From Alphaproteobacteria bacterium (GTDB taxonomy: Bacteria; Pseudomonadota; Alphaproteobacteria; Micavibrionales; UBA2020), in NCBI GenBank assembly GCA_018971405.1, contig JAGXAX010000003.1:1-18420 (forward strand): a DNA stretch of 18,420 nt, given 5' to 3'. Below the pieces are notes generated by a model. The model made no database searches, was not told where the DNA came from, and saw only the letters and a list, made by a program, of their open reading frames with translations. Positions 1 to 9,937 of the stretch are shown one piece after another. The position numbers and the translations under genes are program-made. Positions within the stretch are counted from its first letter, which is position 1, and every line of letters starts with the position of its first letter.

Positions 1-127
1 AGCGGAGGACGAGTATATCTTCCCCGACGCGATGTCGCAGGACTGGGGCAGGCTGTGGATGAAAGATCCGGTCGCTCTCGAAAAACAGTTCGCCGCTCCC
101 CCCGCAGCATCGGAAAAAGCAGCTTAA
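1..127 (+). CDS. Short-chain dehydrogenase, C-terminal tail only (5' end outside window)
   Basis: Only the last 41 codons and the stop are present, read from base 2 and ending in TAA at 125-127. The peptide contains EDEYIFPD, MSQDWGRLWMKDPVALEKQF and a short Ala-rich end. It is almost the same as the C-terminus of the complete SDR at 148-888, so it is the tail of a tandem paralogue. The catalytic and cofactor-binding parts lie upstream of the window, so activity cannot be judged. The next gene starts 20 nt downstream, so the two are probably cotranscribed. Whether the upstream copy is intact cannot be seen. Confidence 0.85.
   Translation, partial: AEDEYIFPDAMSQDWGRLWMKDPVALEKQFAAPPAASEKAA
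31..95 (+). repeat. Tandem-duplication repeat, copy A (65 bp identical)
   Basis: These 65 bases are identical, including synonymous positions, to 792-856, at an offset of 761 bp. Divergence resumes immediately on both sides. The repeat lies in the 3' coding part of two tandem SDR genes. It reflects gene duplication, possibly with recent gene conversion, and not a mobile repeat. Confidence 0.9.
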
Positions 128-147
128 CCCCGCAAAGGAGAAAAGCC

Positions 148-888
148 ATGAAGCTCGAGAACAAAAACATCCTCGTCACCGGCGCCAGCCGCGGCATCGG
201 CGCGGCGATCGTGAAAGAACTGCTGAAGCACAAGACCGGCAAAATCTACGCCGCCGCCCGCAAGATGGGCGGCCTGCCGAAGTTCGGTGACGGCCGCGTG
301 ATGCCGGTCGAACTCGACATCACCAACGAGAAGCAGGTCTCCGCGGCCGCAAAAACCGCCAAGGACGTAAATGTGCTGATCAATAACGCGGGGATATTGC
401 ACTTCAGCAGCATGCTGGACGGCTCAATCGAGGATATCAAGGCCGACATGGACACCAACTATTACGGCACGCTCTCCATGGTCCGCGCCTTCGTGCCCGT
501 GCTTGAAAAGAACGGGCACGGGCTGATCGCCAACGTCGGCAGCGTCGCCGGCCTCGCGGCCATCTCCATGATCGGCGGCTATTCGGCGTCGAAATTCGCG
601 CTCAGCGCGCTCACGCAATCCTTGCGTGCCGAACTGGCAAGCAAGGGCATCCGCGTCTCGGGCATCTACCCCGGCCCGATCGACACCGGAATGGCGAAGA
701 ATTTCGCGATGGAGAAAGCCTCGCCGGAATCGACGGCCGAACTGATCGTCAAGGGACTGATCGCGGGAGACGAGTACATTTTCCCCGACAGGATGTCGCA
801 GGACTGGGGCAGGCTGTGGATGAAAGATCCGGTCGCTCTCGAAAAACAGTTCGCCGTTCCCCCCGCGACAGCGAAAGAGGCCGCTTGA
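148..888 (+). CDS. Short-chain dehydrogenase/reductase (SDR), classical type
   Basis: A 246-aa NAD(P)-dependent oxidoreductase of the classical SDR family; the substrate is unknown. The Rossmann motif TGASRGIG is at residues 11-18, NNAG at 79-82, and the catalytic tetrad reads N104, S132, Y145, K149 (YSASK). Arg38 after the second strand suggests NADP(H) preference, by inference. Asp57 fits the adenine-contacting position. The ATG at 148 is chosen because AAAGGAG (134-140) lies 7 nt upstream; an in-frame ATG at 55 would begin inside the preceding gene's tail and add an unrelated Arg/Ser-rich extension. The gene follows a paralogue by 20 nt and is followed by a strong terminator, so it is probably last in its operon. 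The length is normal for the family. Confidence 0.93.
   Translation: MKLENKNILVTGASRGIGAAIVKELLKHKTGKIYAAARKMGGLPKFGDGRVMPVELDITNEKQVSAAAKTAKDVNVLINNAGILHFSSMLDGSIEDIKADMDTNYYGTLSMVRAFVPVLEKNGHGLIANVGSVAGLAAISMIGGYSASKFALSALTQSLRAELASKGIRVSGIYPGPIDTGMAKNFAMEKASPESTAELIVKGLIAGDEYIFPDRMSQDWGRLWMKDPVALEKQFAVPPATAKEAA
792..856 (+). repeat. Tandem-duplication repeat, copy B (65 bp identical)
   Basis: Second copy of the 65-base identical block, partner of 31-95. It encodes the MSQDWGRLWMKD region of the downstream SDR. Beyond it the two genes differ, for example in the last six to eight codons. Confidence 0.9.
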
Positions 889-926
889 CCCCCCGGCGGC
901 GCCCGGCGCCGCACCCTCCAAAGACC

Positions 927-962
927 CGCCGTCGCGTTTGAAAGCGCGACGGCGTGCTTTTT
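927..962 (+). terminator. Rho-independent terminator after the SDR gene
   Basis: A 10-bp perfect GC-rich stem (927-936 with 945-954, CGCCGTCGCG arm) encloses an 8-nt loop and is followed by a T5 run at 958-962. It lies 39 nt after the SDR stop. On the other strand there is no good T run, so it mainly serves the plus-strand operon and insulates it from the convergent nuclease gene. Confidence 0.85.
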
Positions 963-972
963 CCAGCGTTTT

Positions 973-1497
973 TTACCGGGAACCGGCGCCCGCCCAGATG
1001 TCATCCCACTGGCGGGCATAGTCGGCGGCGATGGCGGGAACGTTGCTGACAACCATGACGTTCTCGGCGTTGTCGTATTCTGCGGAATAGGTGTAATTGA
1101 AACTGCCGAGCTCCACCGTTGCGCCGTCGATCACCATGAACTTGTCGTGCATGAGGTTGTACTGCGCGCTGATGCGCACGGGGATGCCATGCTCGCCCAA
1201 ATAGGCCGCGATCGGGCGGTTGTAGGGGTTTTTATCGAGCACGACCCGCACGTCCACGCCGCGGCCGCGCGCCGCGGCAAGGGCGCGGGCGATCGGCTTC
1301 GACGTGAAGGAATAGGCCGCGACAAGGATGGACTTTTTTGCGTCATGCACCGCGTGCTCGACCAGCCGCGACGCGCCGCCGCGCGGCGAAAAGGCGTCTT
1401 CAAGGCCGGCCGGCGCGGCGAAAGCCGGCGGCGCGGCGAAAAGCAGCAACGCCAGCATCATCAGGCCCCGCCCGCCCGTTTTCGGCTTGGCGCTCAC
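973..1497 (-). CDS. Secreted PLD-superfamily endonuclease (Nuc-like)
   Basis: A protein of about 174 aa with one phospholipase D signature, HDKFMVID (HxKx4D), followed by GSFNYT, as in the Nuc endonuclease family. In that family a homodimer forms the active site and cleaves DNA or phosphodiesters. The N-terminus looks like a signal peptide: a basic stretch, then LMMLALLLFAA, and a cleavage-like PAFA-A, so a periplasmic or exported location is inferred. I chose GTG at 1497 because it overlaps the upstream gene's stop as GTGA (4 nt), indicating translational coupling, and gives a good signal peptide. ATG at 1461 or 1458 is possible but would remove the basic n-region. The frame stays open to 1629, but that extension is Arg-rich and overlaps the neighbour. 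The length matches Nuc proteins. Confidence 0.82.
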   Translation of the reverse strand: MSAKPKTGGRGLMMLALLLFAAPPAFAAPAGLEDAFSPRGGASRLVEHAVHDAKKSILVAAYSFTSKPIARALAAARGRGVDVRVVLDKNPYNRPIAAYLGEHGIPVRISAQYNLMHDKFMVIDGATVELGSFNYTYSAEYDNAENVMVVSNVPAIAADYARQWDDIWAGAGSR

Positions 1498-2792
1498 GGG
1501 CGCGGCGGGCTTTTTTTGCGGCGCGGCGGCGTGGCGGCCGGCTTGCCCGCCAGCGCGTCGGAAACGGCCTGCGGCATCGGCGGCGGCGTGACGCCCGTGT
1601 TGCGGTCGCCGTCGTCGGCGCGCAGCCACTCGTAAGCGAAGGCGGAAAACGGCTGCGCGTCCGGCGGACAGAATCCGTCTTTCCCGCTCTTCGGCGCGGC
1701 GGTGTAGACCAATATGGTGCGGCCCGCAAGCTCCACCACATGCGGTACCACGCCGTTCACGCCGAGCGCCTGTCCGATGCTGTCTTTTTTGACGGCGAAG
1801 TTGCCGCGCAGCGCGGCATAATCGCCGAGGCCGGGAGTGTCCGGGATGGCATCGATGACCGCGGCGAGGCGGCGGCCTTCCGGCGTGTCGGTGCGCGCCC
1901 TGACGATATATTCCCCGCCGGAACGGTCTTCCAGCGTGAACGCCGGCGACGGCGGCACGGGCACGGTCTTGCCCGCGCTCCAGAAATCCTTCTTGCCTTC
2001 ACGGCGGACGGAGAGCAGCAGTTCCGCCCTGCCGCCGCCGCTGCTGTAGTAGCTGTAGGTCGCGCTGATGCGCACGTCCTCGCCCGCAGGCAGGGCCGCC
2101 AGCATCTTCGGCTTGTCCAGTTCCACCGCGGCTTCGATCGCGCGGCAGGCGTGCTTGAGCCGCCGCTCCCATTCCTTCTGGCGCGCCTTGAGATCGGCGA
2201 CCAGGGCGAGGCTGCGGCCTGCGGCGATAAAGCAGACGTGGTCGTTCGGCAGGTAGGAAAAGGCTTTGCGGAGCGCGCTTTTCGACGGCGGCGCGTAATC
2301 CGCGGGCGTCGTCACGCCCTCTTTTTTGACCGTGACGAGCGGCGCATTGCCGAGCCAGCCGCCCGCGAACAGCCGGTCGCCCGTGATCCGCTCTTCCTTT
2401 TCGTCAAGCAGGCCGCCGTCTGCAGGCACGAAATGCCCGCCCTTGTAATCGACCGGCACGTACATGAAGTATTCGGGATTCTTTTCCGGCGAGAGGAAAA
2501 TATGCGGCGCTTCGGCATAGGCGCGCGGCCACGTCTGCGGCCCCTGAAACACCTGCACGGCGCGGGCGTTCAGGCCGGTCAGCTCCAGCACCTCCGGCGC
2601 TTCAACCGCCAGCCGCGCCAGCAGGCCTTTATAGAGCGCATTCCAGCTGTCGCCGATCGCCTTGAGGTTCCCTTCCTTCAAGACAGGCACGGTTTCCAGT
2701 TCGCGGCGCAACTCGTCTTCCAGACGCCGCGCGGCGGCAAGGCTGCGCCCCGCCAATTTGTAGACGAGCATTCCGTTGCTTTTTATTTGCAT
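1494..2792 (-). CDS. Unrecognised 432-aa protein, coupled to a PLD nuclease
   Basis: I do not recognise a family. The start is taken at ATG 2792 because AAAGGA (2806-2801) lies 8 nt upstream; an extension to 2855 would run through AT-rich promoter-like DNA. The protein starts MQIKSNGMLVYKLAGRSL, then an Arg/Glu-rich, probably helical segment. A central part contains PEYFMYVPVDYKGGHF and a SYSYYSSGGG-like turn-rich stretch. The last 40 residues are Pro/Ala-rich and end in basic PRRKKSPPRP. No signal peptide or transmembrane segment is evident, so it is probably cytoplasmic. Its stop overlaps the GTG start of the nuclease gene, so the pair is an operon. A role as immunity, chaperone or regulator of the nuclease is possible but unsupported. 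Coding is supported by full-length codon bias and the RBS. Confidence 0.75.
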   Translation of the reverse strand: MQIKSNGMLVYKLAGRSLAAARRLEDELRRELETVPVLKEGNLKAIGDSWNALYKGLLARLAVEAPEVLELTGLNARAVQVFQGPQTWPRAYAEAPHIFLSPEKNPEYFMYVPVDYKGGHFVPADGGLLDEKEERITGDRLFAGGWLGNAPLVTVKKEGVTTPADYAPPSKSALRKAFSYLPNDHVCFIAAGRSLALVADLKARQKEWERRLKHACRAIEAAVELDKPKMLAALPAGEDVRISATYSYYSSGGGRAELLLSVRREGKKDFWSAGKTVPVPPSPAFTLEDRSGGEYIVRARTDTPEGRRLAAVIDAIPDTPGLGDYAALRGNFAVKKDSIGQALGVNGVVPHVVELAGRTILVYTAAPKSGKDGFCPPDAQPFSAFAYEWLRADDGDRNTGVTPPPMPQAVSDALAGKPAATPPRRKKSPPRP

Positions 2793-2950
2793 AACTTTTG
2801 TCCTTTGCCGCATTATGGCGCTTGAAAATTTTATGATTAATAGCGCCGGAATCATTCCTGTGTCAATGGCGCTGGAGAAGATACGCCATTTCCGTAAATA
2901 TAGACATCGGCCTTTGCACGCCCATGTGTTTCCTATAAGCTGGGCGGCAC
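2793..2950. promoter_or_regulatory. Divergent AT-rich promoter region between the unknown gene and malic enzyme
   Basis: This 158-bp gap is much richer in A/T than the flanking genes and separates divergent starts. A TATAAG hexamer at 2934-2939 lies 11 nt before the malic enzyme ATG and could be a -10 element giving a very short or leaderless 5' end. The TTGCAC at 2914-2919 is only 14 nt away, a poor spacing. GGCGCT (2817-2822) and AGCGCC (2842-2847) form a spaced inverted repeat of unknown meaning. No clear -35/-10 pair can be assigned to the minus gene. Confidence 0.4.
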
Positions 2951-4588
2951 ATGAAGCACCGTTTCAACAGGCTCTCCGCGCCGTTTCAGCACCCATGGCC
3001 CGCCGTCCTGCGCGCGGTGCGCAAAAAGCGCGCCGTTTCACAGGCCGCACGGGAACAGGCGGTTCTCGACCGGCTGCGGCAGAAAAAATCCGATATCGAG
3101 AAATATCTTTACCTGTCCGTGCTGCAGGCGCGCGACGAGAAGCTTTTCTATGCCGTCGCCCTGCATCACGTCGAAGAAATCATGCCGCTGATCTATACGC
3201 CTGCCGTGGGCGAAGCGTGCCTGAAGTTCTCGCATATCTTCAGGGAACCGCAAGGTCTGACCATCACCCCCGCCGACAAGGGCGAGATCCGCCGGAAGCT
3301 CGACCAATGGCCGGAAAAGGACGTGCGCTCCATCGTCGTGACCGACGGCGAACGCATCCTCGGCCTCGGCGACCTCGGCGCGAACGGCCTCGGCATTCCC
3401 GTCGGCAAGCTTGCGCTCTACACGCTCTGCGGCGGGCTCGACCCGCGAAAATCCCTGCCGGTGATGTTCGACGTCGGCACGAACAACGCGGAACTTCTGC
3501 AAGACCCGCTCTACGGCGGCGTACGGCAAAAGCGCCTGCAGGGAAAAGAATATTTCGAGCTGATGCGGGAGTTCGTCGCGGCCATAAACGACAAATATCC
3601 CAAGGCGCTCCTCCAGTTCGAGGACTTTTTCGGCGACAACGCCTACAAGCTTCTGGAGGAATACCGCGACAAGACGCTCTGCTTCAACGACGACATCCAG
3701 GGCACGGCCGCCGTGGTGCTGGCGGGCGTCTATGCCGCGCTCAGGATCACCCAAGAGGAGCTGAAGGACCAGCGCTTCGTCTTCCTCGGCGCGGGCACGG
3801 CCAACATCGGCATCGCCGATCTCGTCGTCAAGGCGCTGGAAGAGGCGGGCCTGACGAACGAAGAAGCGCGCGGCCGCATCTGGCTGGTGGACAGGGGCGG
3901 GCTCGTGACCGAGGACAGCCCCAACCTCACGCCGCAAAAAAAGATTTACGCCAAAAAGCACGCGCCGATGGGCTTCCTTGAAACCATCAGGGAGGTGAAA
4001 CCGCAAACGCTGGTCGGCGCGACCGGCAAGAGCGGCGCCTTCACGCGGGAAATCATCGCGGAAATGGCGAAACTCAACGGCCGTCCGCTGGTCTTCGCGC
4101 TCTCCAACCCGACGGCGCAGGCCGAGTGCACGGCGGAGCAGGCATATGAATGGAGCGGGGGCAAGGCCTTGTTCGCGACCGGCAGCCCTTTCGCCCCCGT
4201 GGCGCGGAGCGGGCAGACGTTCAGGCCGGGACAGGCCAACAACGCCTATATCTTCCCCGGCGTCGCGCTCGGCGCGCTCTCTTGCGAAGCCTCCCGCGTC
4301 ACCGGCGAAATGTTCCTCGCCGCGGCCAAGGCCCTTGCGGCGGAAGTCACGCAAGGCGATCTCGACGCAGGCACGCTCTACCCCCCTTTGAAGGACATCC
4401 GCGCCGCTTCGGCCAAAATCGCCGCGGCGGTAATGAAGACGGCGGCGGCGCAAAAGCTGAATGGCCGCCCGCTGCCGAAGGACATTCCCGCGTTTCTGAC
4501 GAAGGTCATGTACGATCCGGACGCGCCAGCCAGGCGCGCCGGCCCGTCCGCCGCCAACCAGAACAAAAAACCGCGGCCTGATCTCTAA
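2951..4588 (+). CDS. maeA: Malic enzyme (large MaeA/SfcA type), shortened N-terminus
   Basis: A 545-aa oxidative decarboxylase of malate to pyruvate; NAD versus NADP use cannot be told from sequence. Visible landmarks are IYTPAVGEAC with Tyr82, TDGERILGLGDLGANGLGIP with Arg135, catalytic Lys153 (PVGKLALYT), and the metal ligands in FEDFFGD (Glu223, Asp224) and CFNDDIQGT (Asp248). The dinucleotide loop FLGAGTANIG is near 279-287, and SNPT, ATGSPF and NNAYIFPG follow near the C-terminal part. E. coli MaeA has a longer N-terminus containing a GSAF...GLLP segment; here homology begins only near residue 31 and the first 30 residues are basic and unrelated. An in-frame TAA at 2936-2938 rules out an earlier start, and no Shine-Dalgarno is obvious. 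It converges on the kinase gene with 12 nt between stops. Confidence 0.93.
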   Translation: MKHRFNRLSAPFQHPWPAVLRAVRKKRAVSQAAREQAVLDRLRQKKSDIEKYLYLSVLQARDEKLFYAVALHHVEEIMPLIYTPAVGEACLKFSHIFREPQGLTITPADKGEIRRKLDQWPEKDVRSIVVTDGERILGLGDLGANGLGIPVGKLALYTLCGGLDPRKSLPVMFDVGTNNAELLQDPLYGGVRQKRLQGKEYFELMREFVAAINDKYPKALLQFEDFFGDNAYKLLEEYRDKTLCFNDDIQGTAAVVLAGVYAALRITQEELKDQRFVFLGAGTANIGIADLVVKALEEAGLTNEEARGRIWLVDRGGLVTEDSPNLTPQKKIYAKKHAPMGFLETIREVKPQTLVGATGKSGAFTREIIAEMAKLNGRPLVFALSNPTAQAECTAEQAYEWSGGKALFATGSPFAPVARSGQTFRPGQANNAYIFPGVALGALSCEASRVTGEMFLAAAKALAAEVTQGDLDAGTLYPPLKDIRAASAKIAAAVMKTAAAQKLNGRPLPKDIPAFLTKVMYDPDAPARRAGPSAANQNKKPRPDL

Positions 4589-4600
4589 ATGCCCTGACCG

Positions 4601-7963
<3,363 letters not shown>

Positions 7964-8001
7964 CTGTTTTATTTTTTCTCCTTAAGGTTTAGTTAAAACA
8001 A

Positions 8002-8029
8002 ATATTACATACTTGTAGTTGTGTTCCAA
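8002..8029 (-). promoter_or_regulatory. Candidate sigma70-type promoter for the MHYT kinase
   Basis: On the minus strand TTGGAA (8029-8024) and TAATAT (8007-8002) are separated by 16 nt, in the AT-rich gap between divergent genes. Transcription would begin about 30-35 nt before the kinase start and include its AAGGAG site. This is motif matching only. Confidence 0.45.
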
Positions 8030-8060
8030 GCATGTTAGTTTCCCCTGACATGCGTTTTTT
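8030..8060 (+). promoter_or_regulatory. Hairpin with T6 tail in the leader of the 8077 regulator
   Basis: GCATGT (8030-8035) and ACATGC (8048-8053) are perfect inverted arms around a 12-nt loop, followed by T6 at 8055-8060, only 16 nt before the ATG at 8077. In RNA form it looks like a weak terminator or attenuator; in DNA form it could be a dyad operator. No plus-strand gene lies upstream for it to terminate. The stem is short, so function is uncertain. Confidence 0.35.
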
Positions 8061-8076
8061 CAAGTAAAGAGCGGAC

Positions 8077-8823
8077 ATGGAAATATTCCAGCACATGAAT
8101 TTGACAAAGTTCGACTTTCTGGTGAACAAAATCAGAAAGGAGGTCGAAATCTGGTGCGTGATCAACGTGATGTTCGACGCTGCGGCCAAACCCGACGCCG
8201 CCTTCGCCCTTCAGCAGCTGCACACCTGCTTCGGGGCGATCGACGGGGCGATCTTCCAGATGAAGAACGACGAATTCGTCATCCTCGTCAGGCTGGGGCG
8301 GGAGCCTGACCTCGACGTCGTCAAAACCGACGTCGCCAGAAAATTTCCGGACCACAAATGCAGCGTGGAGATCAACGACCTTACCAAAAACGGCCTGCAG
8401 GCCATCAATATCCGGATGAGGGCCGCGCATGCCGCCCGCGGCGCCAGCACGGCGGGAAAAGATCCCGCGGTGAAGAAGTTCTTCGTCGTCGATGACGACC
8501 TCTTCATCCGCAAGACCATGAACCGCCTCCTCTCCGCGGAGGGGCTGGTGGTGGAGTTTGCCGACAGCGCCGAGATCGTGGAGAACTACAAGAAGGGTAG
8601 GCCGGACATCGTATTCGTCGACCTGCACCTGCCCGACAGCTCGGGCATCGACGTCATGAACCGCCTCCTCGCAGAGGATGCCCGCGCCAATATCGTCATC
8701 ATCTCGGCAGACAGCACCGCCGACAACGTGCTGCAGGCACAGGCCAAAGGATCGAAAGGCTTCCTCGGCAAGCCGCTGTGCAAGGAAAAAGTCCACCAGA
8801 TCGTCAAAAGCCTCACCGGCTGA
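8077..8823 (+). CDS. Response regulator: degenerate GGDEF-like N-terminus plus C-terminal receiver
   Basis: A 248-aa cytoplasmic protein. Residues about 132-246 are a receiver: Asp139-141 acidic pocket (VVDDD), phospho-acceptor Asp182 (FVDLHLPDSSG), Ser210 and Lys232 (GKP). Residues 1-125 are unusual. They include FQMKNDEFVILVRL (60-73), which resembles the region around the GG[DE]EF signature with the two glycines replaced by KN, so I infer a degenerate GGDEF-like or unknown input domain. Diguanylate cyclase activity is unlikely. There is no DNA-binding output. The start ATG 8077 follows AAAGAG (8066-8071). It is divergent from the MHYT hybrid kinase and probably receives phosphate from its HPt, though this is inference. 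Confidence 0.85.
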   Translation: MEIFQHMNLTKFDFLVNKIRKEVEIWCVINVMFDAAAKPDAAFALQQLHTCFGAIDGAIFQMKNDEFVILVRLGREPDLDVVKTDVARKFPDHKCSVEINDLTKNGLQAINIRMRAAHAARGASTAGKDPAVKKFFVVDDDLFIRKTMNRLLSAEGLVVEFADSAEIVENYKKGRPDIVFVDLHLPDSSGIDVMNRLLAEDARANIVIISADSTADNVLQAQAKGSKGFLGKPLCKEKVHQIVKSLTG

Positions 8824-8846
8824 AGCGGGCGCGGCGGCCCGCTTTT
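8822..8846 (+). terminator. Intrinsic terminator after the 8077 regulator
   Basis: An 8-bp stem (8823-8830 with 8837-8844, arm AAGCGGGC) with a 6-nt loop ends in TTTT (8843-8846). It begins at the regulator's stop codon and ends at the stop of the convergent HxlR gene. No T run follows on the minus strand. Confidence 0.75.
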
Positions 8847-9220
8847 CAGTCCTGCTGCAATCTGTCGTATTTCTTCTGCGCCTGCGTGATGGCCGGCTGG
8901 CTCTTGCGCACCCAGGTGATCAGCCCGTTCACCGGTTCGAGCAGCGTGCGCCCAAGGGCCGTCAGTTCATATTCGACGCTCGGCGGCTTGGTGGGATAAA
9001 CGGTGCGCGTCACCAGCCCGTCGCGCTCCAGCGAGCGCAGGTTGAGGGTCAGCATGCGCTGCGACACCCCTTCGATGCGGCGGCGGATCTCGTTGAAACG
9101 CAACGGGCCGTCCTCCAGCGTGCCGACGATGTAAAGGCTCCATTTGTCGCCGAGCCGGTCGAGAATCAGGCGCACGGTGGCGCAGTCTCCGGCGGGCATT
9201 TCCGGTTTACCAGGTGACAT
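8846..9220 (-). CDS. HxlR-family winged-helix transcriptional regulator
   Basis: A 124-aa MarR-like winged-helix dimeric DNA-binding protein of the HxlR/YodB type. Landmarks are the N-terminal Cys13 in [55 protein letters not shown] (split over residues about 41-70) and a wing ending VEYELTALG. In this family the N-terminal Cys is often the redox or electrophile sensor, as in YodB and HypR, which repress azoreductase or nitroreductase genes. The start ATG 9220 has AAGAAGG 7 nt upstream. It is divergent from an azoreductase across 87 bp, the classic regulator-target layout, so it probably represses azoR and perhaps itself. Confidence 0.93.
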   Translation of the reverse strand: MSPGKPEMPAGDCATVRLILDRLGDKWSLYIVGTLEDGPLRFNEIRRRIEGVSQRMLTLNLRSLERDGLVTRTVYPTKPPSVEYELTALGRTLLEPVNGLITWVRKSQPAITQAQKKYDRLQQD

Positions 9221-9259
9221 AAATGTGCCTTCTTGCGGGGTTTTATAAAGTTACCTAAT

Positions 9260-9300
9260 GTTCCTTTATATTGATTAATAATATAACCTAAGAAAGGAAC
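9260..9300 (+). promoter_or_regulatory. Nested inverted repeats in the HxlR-azoR intergenic region
   Basis: Outer arms GTTCCTTT (9260-9267) and AAAGGAAC (9293-9300) are perfect complements. Inside them TTATATT (9266-9272) and AATATAA (9280-9286) form a second dyad around a 7-nt centre. The dyad is a plausible HxlR operator. The right outer arm contains the azoR Shine-Dalgarno AAGGA, so in a transcript starting upstream of 9260 the RBS could be paired. Operator or RNA structure cannot be told apart here. Confidence 0.5.
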
Positions 9301-9307
9301 CAAAACA

Positions 9308-9913
9308 ATGAAAACCATTCTTCATATCGAATCGAGCAGCAATCTCCATACCTCCGTCAGCCGCGAAATCGGCGCGGCGGCGCTGGAAAGCCTGCTGCGG
9401 GCGCATCCCGGCGCGAAAGTGGTCAACAGGGATCTCGCCAAAAATCCCGTGCCCCACCTTGCGCCCGCCTTCGTCGAGGTCATGTACACCAAGCCCGATG
9501 CGCCGGAACTGGCCCTGTCGCGCGAACTGGTCGATGAGCTCAAGGCGAGCGACGTCATCGTTCTCGAAGCGCCGATGTACAACTTCAACATCCCCTCGGT
9601 ACTGAAGGCCTGGATCGACCATGTCGCGCGCGCGGGGCTGACGTTCCAGTACGGCGCAAACGGCATCGAAGGCCTGCTGAAGGGCAAAAAGGCCATCCTC
9701 GTGCTTGGCCGCGGCGGCATGTACGCGCAAGGGCCGATGAAGGCCATGGACTATCAGGAGACTTACCTGCGCGCGGTGCTGGGCTTCCTCGGCATCACCG
9801 ATGTCGAAACCGTCCTGATCGAGGGCGTCGGCATGGGCCCGGACAAGCGCGCCGAAGCGCTGACGAAAGCCCGCGCCAGAATCGCGACGCTGACGGCGCT
9901 GAAGGCTGCTTAG
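9308..9913 (+). CDS. azoR: FMN-dependent NADH-azoreductase / quinone reductase
   Basis: A 201-aa flavodoxin-fold enzyme of the AzoR (AcpD) family, which reduces azo dyes and, more physiologically, quinones by two-electron transfer; normally a cytoplasmic homodimer. Landmarks are the FMN phosphate loop near HIESSSNLHTSVSRE (6-20), the isoalloxazine loop PMYNFNIPSVLKAWIDHV (89-106) followed by ARAGLTF, and LGRGGMY (133-139). The length matches E. coli AzoR. The start has AAGGA 9 nt upstream. The neighbouring HxlR regulator is divergent, so induction by quinones or electrophiles is inferred. It converges on kdpE with 24 nt between stops. Confidence 0.95.
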   Translation: MKTILHIESSSNLHTSVSREIGAAALESLLRAHPGAKVVNRDLAKNPVPHLAPAFVEVMYTKPDAPELALSRELVDELKASDVIVLEAPMYNFNIPSVLKAWIDHVARAGLTFQYGANGIEGLLKGKKAILVLGRGGMYAQGPMKAMDYQETYLRAVLGFLGITDVETVLIEGVGMGPDKRAEALTKARARIATLTALKAA

Positions 9914-9937
9914 AGGCGGCGCGCCGCGCGGGCCGGG

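Noticed and set aside
55..147. N-terminal extension of the SDR from ATG 55
   Set aside because: It lies in another frame of the upstream SDR tail, encodes unrelated residues, and the strong RBS is at 134-140.
1338..2825. 495-codon plus-strand open frame opposite the unknown 432-aa gene
   Set aside because: Because the minus-strand gene is itself unrecognised I compared both. The minus frame has a good RBS, a normal residue mix and a coupled downstream gene; the plus frame is extremely Arg-rich.
9916..9927. 12-bp perfect palindrome GCGGCGCGCCGC between azoR and kdpE
   Set aside because: Very GC-rich and easily due to chance; no T run, so not a terminator by itself.
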